Below are positions 55,682-64,000 of a stretch of DNA of 64,000 nucleotides, in pieces. Made by a program: the position numbers and the translations under genes. The notes beneath the pieces are model-generated. The model was not told where the DNA came from. It worked only from the letters and a program-made list of their open reading frames with translations, and searched no databases. Source of the stretch: Polyodon spathula (lineage: Eukaryota > Chordata > Actinopteri > Acipenseriformes > Polyodontidae); NCBI RefSeq assembly GCF_017654505.1, contig NC_054548.1, forward strand, positions 36,883,570 to 36,947,569. Reading direction: 5' to 3'. Positions within the stretch are counted from its first letter, which is position 1; each line of letters begins with the position of its first letter.

Positions 55682-57174
55682 CAGTATAGATGAAGACTGT
55701 TAAGGAGGGGGGAGTTTTTATTGACAAATTATATATTAAAATACAAAACTGAAAGATCATACTTGGATAAGTGTCCACCCCCCTGAAGTAATACTTAGTG
55801 GAAGCACATTTGGCAGCAATTACAGCTGTGAGTCTGTTGGGATAGGTCTCTACCAACTTTCCACACCTAGATTTGGCAATATATTTACAAAACTGTTCAA
55901 GCTCTGTCAAGTTCCTTGGGGAGCATTGATGGACAGCAATCTTCAAGTCATGCCGCACATTTTCGAATGAATTTAGGTTGGGGCTCTGACTCGGCCACTC
56001 AAGGACATTTACATTTTTTGTTCCTTCGCCACTCCAGTGTAGGTTTGGCTGTGTGCTTTGGGTCGTTGTCATACTGAAAGGTGAACTTCCATCCCAGTTT
56101 CAGCTTTCTTGCAGAGGGCAGCAGGTTTTCCTCAAGGACTCTACTTTGCTCCATTCATTTTCCTTTCTATCCTGACAACTGCCCCAGTCCCTGCCGATGA
56201 GAAACATCCCCATGACATGATGCTGCCATCACCATGCTTCACAGTAGGGATGTTATTCTTTGGGCGATGCGCTGTGTTGGGTTTGCACCAAACAGAACTC
56301 TTTGCATTTAGGCCAATAAGTTCCATTTTAGTCTCATCAGAACACAAAACTTCTTGCCACATGGCTAAAGAATCTCCTGAGGGTTTTTTTTTTTTGCATA
56401 CTTCAAACAGGATTCAAGGTGGGCTTTCATGAGTAATGGCTTCCTTCTTACCACCCTACCATAAAGGCCAGATTTGTGGTGCTTGACATTTTTGTTGTCG
56501 CATGTACACTTTGACCAGTCGTGGCCATGAAAGCCTGTAGATCTTGCAAAGTTGCTATTGGCCTCTTGGTAGCCCCTCTGATCATTTTCCTTCTTACTCG
56601 GTCATCCAGTATGGAGGGAAGGCCTGATCTAGGCAGGGTCTTATAGATGCCATACAATTTCCACTTCTTAATCGTCTTGACCATGCTCCAAGGGATATTC
56701 AAGGCCTTTGACATTTTTTTTATACCCATCCCCTGATCTGTGCTTTTCAACAACTTTGTCCCGGAGTTCTTTTGAAAGCACCTTGGTTCTCATGGTTGAA
56801 TCTTTGCTTTCAAATGCACTACCCAGCAGAGGGAACCTACAGGAACTGCTCAATTGATCCTGAAATCATGTGAATCGCTACAATTTAATACAGGTGGAGG
56901 CCACTTAACTTGGTGTGTGATTTTGAATGTGATTGGTTACACCTGAGCTAATTTAAGATTGCTATTACAAGGGGGGTGGACACTTATCCAACCAAGCTTT
57001 TTCAGTTTTTATTTTTAATACATTTTCAATAAATTTCTAGAATATTTTTTTCACTTGGAAGTTGTGGGGTAGGATGTGTAGATAAATTAATTAAAAAATG
57101 CATTTTAATTCCAGGCTACAACGCAATAAAAGGTGAACATTTTGAAAGGGAGTGTAGACTTTCTATAGGCACTG
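55682..57174 (-). mobile_element. Tc1-like transposon, nearly full length
   Basis: The right end AGACTTTCTATAGGCACTG (57156-57174) is followed by TA. The left end, CAGTATAGATGAAGACTGTT (55682), is a diverged inverted copy. Subterminal repeats GGATAAGTGTCCACCCCCC (about 55767) and its complement near 56980 are well preserved. About 1.49 kb, close to the usual Tc1 length. Confidence 0.9.
55790..56800 (-). pseudogene. Tc1 transposase, frameshifted
   Basis: Minus-strand frames give MRTKVLSKELRDKVVEKH (start near 56792), the helix-turn-helix with KALNIPWSMVKTIKKWK, the first catalytic block CSDETKMEL (Asp present, about 56340), DNDPKHTA with the second Asp (about 56065, in a separate frame) and Asn-Ser-Phe-Glu-Asn-Val, where Asn-Pro-Ile-Glu-Asn is usual, with the Glu kept. 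All three acidic residues survive, but at least three frame changes and the Pro/Ile losses show that the gene is inactive. Confidence 0.9.
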
Positions 57175-57408
57175 TAAATAGCATCACCCACCACTCCCTA
57201 CATGTGCATATTACTTTATTTATCTGTTCATAATACCTATTTTGAATGATAAAAGATAAGTATAAAACAGCATCTCATCCTCATTTATACTAAACTTTGT
57301 ACATTTCAGCATTATACTAACTTAATGAATGAAAATGAATAAAACAAATAGTTACTATTTTTCAATGGTTAAGATATTTATTCAGATATGATTTAGAATA
57401 ATGTTAGA

Positions 57409-57753
57409 TTACTTACTGTAACCCTGGTTCTCTGAAAGAGAAGACAACCACCAATGACATTAAGTATGGGATATGCTTGCCCATTGGGTTGGTATCGCCG
57501 AGATCTCTATACCAAAGCTGCCGATCGGCCCATTCCTGGGATGATGCACTCGGTCCCACCCACCAAGGGGATAAAACTATTATCCAAAGTAAGCCATTTC
57601 TCTTTTTTTGTTTTAATCGACCCTGTGAGGGTGACGAATGCGACCTCACTGTTTGTGGTCGTCTTCCCTTTCATGGAACCAAGGTTACGGTAAGTAACCT
57701 AACATTCCCTTTCAATTCGAAGACAACTACCACTAACATTACATATGGGAAAA
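57409..57753. repeat. DIRS-type inverted and direct repeats
   Basis: 57409-57445 (TTACTTACTGTAACCCTGG...) and 57661-57697 (...CCAAGGTTACGGTAAGTAA) are near-perfect 37-base inverted repeats. Overlapping them, GAAGACAACCACCAATGACA (57440) and GAAGACAACTACCACTAACA (57720) are direct copies, each followed by a TATGGGA block. Inverted repeats next to a tyrosine recombinase gene are the hallmark of DIRS-like retroelement ends. Confidence 0.75.
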
Positions 57754-57809
57754 TGTATATCGGAGCCATCGCGATGTAGAAGGAATGGTAGTGCTGTCTA
57801 ACCCAGAGG

Positions 57810-58190
57810 TTAGCGGCGTGAACTTTCACCCTCAAGGACCGTTGTGCCTAATGAAGGCAGGGCAGGGTCTACTTCATTGAGGTGGTAGAACCTGGAGAAA
57901 GTATGTGGTGTAGCCCAGCTGGCTGCATCACAAATATGAGACATCGGGGAGTCTTTGAAGAGGGCCCAAGATGTAGCCAACCCTCTAGTGGAGTGTGTGG
58001 CTACCCACCTGGGTGGGGGCAAGCCAGCACAGTTGTATAAAGTCAAGACTATCTGCAATCCAATGTGACATACACTGCTTAGAGAGGGGCTGTCCTAGGG
58101 TATGTGTCCCATGACAGACAAAGAGCAGGTCAGATTGACGCAGAGCTCTTGTCCTACCGAGGCGTAGAGCATTTAAACACGAGGGCGCCT
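57810..58190 (-). pseudogene. DIRS-type tyrosine recombinase, C-terminal half
   Basis: On the minus strand a frame at about 58165-58045 reads RALRQSDLLFVCHGTHTLG and SKQCMSHWIADSLDF. It then shifts to the frame at 58058-57810 with THSTRGLATSWALF (the His-X-X-Arg box), ICDAASWATPHTFSRFYHL (with the Trp/His and catalytic Tyr) and a short tail. These are the conserved C-terminal motifs of DIRS1-like recombinases, which integrate a circular cDNA without target duplication. One frameshift separates the halves. The repeats at 57409-57753 lie just downstream, where a DIRS end is expected. Confidence 0.8.
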
Positions 58191-58392
58191 TACCCGCGTG
58201 AAGTCAACATAACCAGGGGTAGCGCATAGAATACACTGAGGTGGATACACAGGCTCAAGTGGCTGCGGTAAGCAATCAGGAGAGCAGTACAGGGGAGCGC
58301 ACAGTGCTGCACCATGGTGCAGAGCGGCGATAACCTGGTTCTGGACTGCGTGCAGTCCCACAACTTGGCAGCACGTAATATCAAATAATTGC
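58191..58392. other. Probable further DIRS remnant, not resolved
   Basis: GC-richer than its neighbours, and it runs from the recombinase to the Tc1 fragment; no motif identified. Confidence 0.35.
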
Positions 58393-58585
58393 ATACATAA
58401 TTTATGTTCTGTTTTGTATTTGTAATTAATTGAGAACAATTTGTAGATTTTATTTTTCACTTTGATATTATGGACTTTTTTGTGTTGATCAAAACTCCTA
58501 ATTAAATCCATTTGACTCCATGTTGTAACACAATAAAATGTGGAAAAGTCCAAGGGGGGTGAATACTTTTGAGAGCCATTGTATA
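58393..58585. mobile_element. Tc1 terminal fragment (family of the element at 1-1048)
   Basis: Matches 862-1048 of the first element, including ATTTGTAATTAATT, TAGATTTTATTTTTCACTTT, TTGTAACACAATAAAATGTG and the terminus ACTTTTGAGAGCCATTG. Only the right end is present. Confidence 0.88.
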
Positions 58586-58929
58586 TAGAGGCACCTCCAA
58601 AATTATTGGCACCCTTGATAGAGATGAGCAAAAAAGGCTGTATAAAATAAAGAACACAAGTAATGAGCTATATTTTATGCTCAAATATGGGAAAACTATT
58701 TTTATACTAATACAATTGCTCAGAGAAAATGTTTATTTTTAACAAGTAATTTTTTTTTTCTCAGATAGGTGTTAAATTAAATAAAATCAAACAATTAAAT
58801 CTGCATTAACATTCTACTTTTTAAAGTACGTCTTAAGGAACTGTATTGTGGCCTTCCATGGCTTCCTGTTTCACTGGGGTATAAAAATGAAGTAAAACGC
58901 ATGTAAAATCCATTTGTCATCCATCGCCA

Positions 58930-60445
58930 TGAGGAAAGGCAAAGAACTCTAATGAAAAGAGACAATGATTGTGTTGACCTTCATAAATCGGGCAATGGGT
59001 ACAAAAAAATAGCTAAAAACCTAAATTAACACTTCCCACTATTAGGGCAACTATTAAGAAGTTAAAAACCAGTGGAACCCTGGTAAATTTGCCTGGTAGA
59101 GGACACAAGTGCATCTTGCCCGCACGCACAGTGAGGAAAATGGTTGGGGAGGTAAAGAAGAATGCAAGCGCCACACTTGAAGAATTACAGAACTTGGATA
59201 TATCTTGGGGTCACCAAGTCTTCAAATCTACAATTAGAGGCCACCTCTATGCCAGTAGCCTACTTGGAAGGGTTGCCAGAAAAAAAAATCCTTTATTGAG
59301 AGTGCCAGGAGTTTGCAAAACGGCATTGGCACTTGGATTGGAACTGGGTGCTATGGTCAGATGAGACGAAAATAGAGTTATTTGGCCACATGTAACGTGT
59401 AATTTTTTTTTTTTTTTTTTGGAATTTCACCAAAGTTTCATGTTAATTTGCTGTTTTGTTTCAAAGAAAAATGTGCATTTCCTTTAATTGTAGTTGGAGG
59501 TCATTAATAGGGAACATGACTAAGACCAAGCACATGTAAGAATTACCCAGTAACCCTTCAGTCACCCTGTTAATGCTGAGGGTAGGTGATGTTTCACGTT
59601 CTTCCTTTTATAGACTAGAATCTTTATTTAAAATACATTTGTACATGGAGAAAACTGTTGTAACTTGTGTTGTAATATGTATTCATGATGTATTAATAAC
59701 TCGCTCATCAATTCGTGTTAAAACTTTTTTTTTTTTTTTTTGATAACTCGTGTAGTACTATTGAGTGTAGTGTTGCTCACTTCTAATGGTGGTTGTTTTG
59801 TATAGGGAGAGAACGTCTGGAGTGATCTGCAAGTGCTGGTATTCTTTTTATTTTCTGTTAAACAGGTATGTTTCCGACTAGTTACTTTGGTCTAAAAAAT
59901 GTAAAACTGATAAGTCTTTGCCTGTGTGTGTGTGTGTAGATAGAAAAAAACTATTAGAATCTGAGTAATAAGGATGTGTGTTGTAAACTTTTAATTTGTA
60001 GGAACAAAAGACAAGAAACCTGTAATACCACTGTACGATCTAAAAAAAAAAAAAGGAAGAAGGAAGTTTGTTTTTTTGTTTATTTAATTTACTATGAACT
60101 GGTACATGTCTGATTACTAAAAGGAAAAAATGTAATTCACTTACCCTGTTAATGCTGAGGGGAGAGAACGTCCGGAGTGATCTGTATGTGCTGGTGGTAT
60201 TTTTATTTGACCACAAAATCAACATTTTGCAGTGGCCATCTCGGTCTCCATACTTGAATCCTATTGAAAACCTGTGGTTTGAATTGAAGAGGGCAGTCCA
60301 TAAGCGCAGACCAAAGGATATTAAGGATCTGGAAAGATTCTGTATGGAGGAATGGTCTAAGATCCCTTCCACTGTGTTCTCCAATTTCATAAATTATAGA
60401 AAAAGGCTCAGTGCCATTATCCTTGCAACGGGAGGGTTCCAATAA
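58930..60445 (+). pseudogene. Tc1 transposase split by an insertion
   Basis: The N-terminal part (about 58930-59385) contains a helix-turn-helix region, GRVARKKNPLLRVPG and VLWSDETKIELFG with the first catalytic Asp. Reading stops at 59388 and resumes near 60210 with INILQWPSRSPYLNPIENLW, which keeps the final Glu, and continues to a stop at 60443. The segment with the second Asp has been replaced by unrelated, partly duplicated DNA. Further frame changes occur in the first part. Confidence 0.87.
59395..60205. repeat. Foreign insert in the Tc1 gene with internal duplication
   Basis: A unit reading CCCTGTTAATGCTGAGGGGA, then GAGAACGTCCGGAGTGATCTG, is contiguous at 60144-60185. At 59566-59830 the same unit is present, but about 220 bases separate its two halves. 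The insert also has T-runs near 59402-59420 and 59727-59741. Confidence 0.6.
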
Positions 60446-60453
60446 TTGACTTA

Positions 60454-60486
<33 letters not shown>

Positions 60487-60489
60487 ATA

Positions 60490-60865
60490 ATTTGAGAAAT
60501 GTGTCTATGGCAAAGCGTAAGCCTTGCACAATGAAATATGTAGTTTATTGTATGTTTTTGTGTTAATTGTTAATATTGATTTAATTGTTTAGCTGCTGCA
60601 AGGCCTGCCGTTTTCATGGCACCTTTTGAGTGTTTGGGGTATTGTGTTTTATTTTGCACTTTTTGTAGTTTGCTGTATTTGTCCTCTGTGCGTTACCATC
60701 GCTGGCAACGTCACATGACCGCCTTTATTTTACTTCCGTTTTCTGTTTTTGTTAATAAATCCTGCGTGCCTGTGCCGGCGTTTCAACACCACCTATCTCT
60801 CTCTGTATGCTTGAACAGCGGCTACCCACACGTGTGACCCAAGGAAGACCCTGTCACACTGTCAT
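60490..60865. repeat. LTR-like insert inside the Tc1 3' region
   Basis: TGTGTCTATGGCAAAGC to CCCTGTCACA, GC-richer than its surroundings, with GTTAATAAATCC (about 60750) as a polyadenylation-like signal. It interrupts the non-coding part of the Tc1 element. No target duplication was confirmed. Confidence 0.4.
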
Positions 60866-61014
60866 TTTGGTTAATTCCCTTGAATCGTTAATAAAGTACA
60901 ATACATTCCTCATGTTGGAAAATTACGATATAGCTCATTACCTGTGTTTATTTTAGACAGCCTTTTTTTACTCATCTTTACCAAGGGTGCCAATAAATTT
61001 TGGAGGTGCCTGTA

Positions 61015-62216
61015 TATACTTAACTGTGCAGTTCTGTCTACATTTTACTGCAATTTTCTATTAAACAATGGAACTATTTACAGTAACCATTAACAAAGTG
61101 GAATAAACGATAATGCAATTTTTTTGTCAAATGATTGCAATGCAGAGAAAGCAGCACCAATATCAAACAAAAGATGCTATGAATACTATTATACACCACT
61201 AAAATAACTACAGTATTTGAACATCATAACAAATTAGTAGTTTGACTTAATATTTACAATAGTCTTACCTCACAATCAGACAGCAAATGAAACATTGCAA
61301 TCAAAATGCAGTGATCAAAACAATTTAATAAAAAAAAAAGAAACTGCAATGAATTTACTGAGGCAAGCATAGGCAAAGCAGAGATATGCTGCCTTTGTAA
61401 TTGTGGTGTGGAAAAAATAGCACTGGAAGTTACATGAGAGAGAGAGAGTCTAACTAACTTATCCTCCTATAAAGGTGCAGTAACCACTACACACCTCACC
61501 ACTACTTTTAGCCACAACACAGACACAGTACGATTTTCGAACAAGCTGACTTGCCCTGACTTCTCCGTACACCATACACACATCTCTGTCCTCTGATCGA
61601 TATGTACACATTTTGTGTACTTTCCAACTAAAAAAGTAGCATCTAAGCTTCTGTACTTCTTTACTGATTCTCTGTGTAACATCAATCTGTCTCTACCAAG
61701 TAATGAATGATGTAGCAATGTTATCTCGAAGCCTTTTAAAATCATTAGAAAATAATCTCAGGAGAAGGTAGTGTTGTATTAATTGTTCATTTTTCAAGAT
61801 AGCGATTTCTTTCTGTTGTCGATAAATTTAAGAAATAGCTGCTTGTCATTTTAAAACTTTGTGATGGTTTACAGTCAACCAGAAGTTTCTGTGGACCTAC
61901 AACACTGACGCATGTGCAGTGCCTTTTGTTTATGTTCATGCAGACAGCCTTCTCGAATCGAATGAACTGAAGCACTGACTCTGTACCCTTATTCCCCACA
62001 CTGATTGGCTGCCAGTGTCACAGACCACAGAAGAAGGCATGGTTGAAATCAGAGACCAACTCTCATTGTTTTCAAACACATATTGTTGTTTGCAACAAAT
62101 ATTTCCAAATATTTGTAAAAATGAAAGACACTATTCAGCCATTACTAATATTAGGAAGAAGACCATTATTTGTGTATATCCTAATACAAATTTGTACTTG
62201 GGAACACCCCTAGTGT
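61015..62216. other. No gene recognised
   Basis: A minus-strand open frame at 61999-61787 ends Asn-Leu-Ser-Thr-Thr-Glu-Arg-Asn-Arg-Tyr-Leu-Glu-Lys and has a CCAATCA-like element upstream (about 62000), but there is too little to call a gene. Confidence 0.4.
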
Positions 62217-62762
62217 ATTACTGTGGCAAAGTGCCCACCCCTGTGTGTATTTTGTGTTGTGTGTTAATGTTGGTGTATAGTCATTGGTACAAGGGATATA
62301 AATGGGTCTGTGTAACACGAGTGTTTAAAATGTATATTTGTATTTAGGCATGAGGATTGCACAGCACTTCACGTGCAAGTAAAATGTAATACGTGAGCAC
62401 GGGGAATTGCACTTTATTAATTCACGTGCAGTTGTACTGCGACTCCAATTGAATGATTGATTAGCAGTCGAGTCTCAGTACAGCTGCATAAAAGCAGCAT
62501 GTTTTCACATACTCAGGGTTGTGTGTTCGGTGAGTGGAGAACGGGATTGGAGACGGAGGTAAAGTTAAAAAGAATAGTTAAAGTAACTTATCACCGTGTT
62601 TCTCTGTATAGCCTGTTTTGTTTGTCTCTTTGTTTTGGCGACAAATGCCGTGTCCTGTGTTTTTGTTTGTTCTGTTCACTCATTAAACTCCACCTCTCTC
62701 TTTGTTTATTTTCCTGTTTCTGGTTGGACATCCCCCACTCCGGCCATCTTTGTGACAATTAC
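62217..62762 (+). mobile_element. Solo LTR with ATTAC target duplication
   Basis: The LTR runs from 62222 (TGTGGCAAAGTGCCC) to 62757 (CTTTGTGACA), 536 bp, with ATTAC at 62217-62221 and 62758-62762. It is the same family as 25142-25731: shared blocks include GTGTGTTAATGTTGGTGTAT, TTTGTATTTAGGCA, AATTGAATGAT and GTGTTCGGTGAGTGGAGAAC. The internal region has been lost by LTR recombination. Confidence 0.92.
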
Positions 62763-62994
62763 TCTTACAAAAAGTTCCATACTCATTGTGAATACCCATT
62801 TATACTCGTTGCTCAGTGCAACCCAACTACCTACTGAAATTGGTTTATGTCCATTTATGTAATGTGGTTTATTACCTTCCTGCTTATCTCCCATTCATGG
62901 TCATTCATGGCTCTCCTAACATGTCAGATCCTGTTAAATAAGAAACAATGGGGTCAGATGTACAGAGAATAATTTTGTTGAATATATTGAAGAC

Positions 62995-63155
62995 TGTAAC
63001 AGGGGTGTCCTGTTACTGTGTGGGTGTCCGCTGAGAGAAGAGAGAGACACAGAGGGTTTGACGTTGAAAACGTAACTCAGTCATCTAATTAAACATGATT
63101 TTCCAACTCGACCAAAAGTACACTATTTACAGGGGCAGGCCTCAGCCGTGCCACA
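62995..63155. repeat. Short TG...CA repeat unit sharing its end with 1070-1172
   Basis: Starts TGTAACAGGGGTGTCCTG and ends GCCGTGCCACA. Its last 97 bases resemble 1070-1172. The flanks AAGAC and GTGAC do not give a clean duplication, so whether it is an LTR remnant or another repeat is open. Confidence 0.45.
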
Positions 63156-64000
63156 GTGACTTTCTTTTGAATTGTGTTATTTTTCTGATTTCTGATGCTT
63201 TTTTAAAATTAAATATCTCTTTCAAAATATCAGTCATATGACAGCTGCATTTTACTGAAGCATTAACCAAATCCATATTTCCATTTTATTACATCAAATA
63301 AATTCCAAAGAGCAGTACATGTCAAATAAACTTGCATACCTTTATGGATCCAAGGGTTGAAGCTGACATTGCTTATTATAGTGAATGTAACTTCATATAT
63401 GTGGATGACCTACTGTATTGACTACTGACCTAAGCAATTTATTAGATTTTAAAATTCAGCAATCTATTTATATTCCCTATATTCTTTGGAAATGTGACCC
63501 AGTAGGTTTAGTGTTAGCATTTGTATATCTTAATGGTCATTTATTACCATGTTTCAGAGGTAAATAAACATTTCAGTCTGACAATTTATCATTGGGCTTT
63601 TCATGACTATTGGATTGTGTTGAGTGCACACTTGCATGTGACTTAAACCTATACCGTCTGACTTCAAACTGTAAATTGTGACAGAATCCAGGATCTGGTA
63701 CCCTTTTTTTTTCAATCACTTGATTAACAAGATTGCTTGGACTTTGGGTAGACAAGCACTTTGGATTTAGGCCTAGAATAAGAGTGTAAGATAATATGTA
63801 CTTGCCATTAATGCATGACTGTTTCTGACGTTCATATGTTTAACATTTTGACAGAACCAACTAAAGATTACCGATTTATGTGGCATCACAATATTTCACA
63901 GTCTCGATAGTCAGTAATAACCCAAATCCTCTTACAGTTGACACACATTACCTGTTGCAAAAGATACAAGCTGGTGTTATGCAGTTTGGCTCCCTATATA
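63156..64000. other. No gene recognised
   Basis: AT-rich; nothing recognisable to the window end. Confidence 0.5.

Larger units (their letters stand above)
58588..61012 (+). mobile_element. Tc1-like transposon with internal insertions
   Basis: Left terminus GAGGCACCTCCAAAATTATT and right terminus AATTTTGGAGGTGCCTG (ending 61012) are inverted, flanked by TA on both sides. The inverted similarity extends inward past 100 bases (AATGAGCTATATTTTATG against GATATAGCTCATTACC). At 2.4 kb it is longer than a usual Tc1 element because foreign DNA lies at about 59395-60205 and probably at about 60490-60865. It starts immediately beside the right end of another Tc1 fragment. Confidence 0.9.

Noticed and set aside
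61787..62010. First exon of a host gene on the minus strand
   Set aside because: A short frame with a vaguely familiar Ser-Thr-Thr-Glu-Arg-Asn-Arg-Tyr-Leu-Glu ending; it has no donor site and no further exons.
63573..63755. Short open frame near the right edge
   Set aside because: No motif, biased composition, and no supporting context.

Overview
This window reads as nuclear DNA of a ray-finned fish. It is AT-rich, full of microsatellites, has no bacterial-style operons, and is packed with vertebrate-type transposable elements: Tc1/mariner, piggyBac, hAT, Ty3/gypsy, DIRS-like tyrosine-recombinase elements, a Penelope-like element, and CR1-, L2- and R2/R4-like LINEs. The tRNA-headed SINE at about 50.0 kb and the CR1 tail at about 35.7 kb look to me like repeats of sturgeon/paddlefish-type genomes. 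That placement is memory-based inference and unverified.

Layout. 0-2.3 kb: two deleted Tc1 elements and a (TA)n tract. 2.3-5.9 kb: no recognisable gene. 5.86-6.43 kb: a piggyBac-type MITE flanked by TTAA. 6.9-7.8 kb: a broken transposase-like gene, joined to a gypsy LTR fragment (7.8-8.2 kb). 9.2-19.8 kb: a nest of gypsy elements. Minus-strand pieces (RNase H plus LTR at 9.2-10.26 kb; gag, protease and integrase at 16.0-17.2 kb) are interrupted by a piggyBac element (10.27 to about 14.4 kb) and by a plus-strand gypsy (17.29-19.80 kb, target duplication GTTAC). The piggyBac itself holds an LTR-like insert and an L2-like LINE tail. 21.8-23.4 kb: an R2/R4-like LINE end and a hAT relic, back to back. 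25.1-25.7 kb: a solo LTR. 27.3-33.8 kb: minus-strand exon-like blocks of an uncharacterised vertebrate gene family, with a YR-element fragment and MITE-like repeats between them. 34.2-36.3 kb: Penelope and CR1 relics. 37.5-39.1 kb: a gypsy reduced to LTR-RNase H-LTR. 43.1-44.6, 55.7-57.2 and 58.6-61.0 kb: three more Tc1 elements. 46.3-46.8 kb: another solo LTR. 50.0-54.3 kb: a SINE and L2-like LINE pieces with a 730-bp insertion. 57.4-58.4 kb: a DIRS-type recombinase with inverted repeats. 62.2-62.8 kb: a second solo LTR of the 25-kb family.

No gene in the window appears intact. Every transposon coding region seen has stops, frameshifts, deletions or lost catalytic residues. The most informative pattern is in the gypsy elements: several independent fragments show integrase upstream of reverse transcriptase and RNase H running straight into the LTR. 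This is the Gmr1-type pol order, not the canonical Ty3/gypsy order. The best candidate for host-derived coding sequence is the set of minus-strand exon-like blocks between 27.3 and 33.8 kb, which may themselves be a pseudogene.
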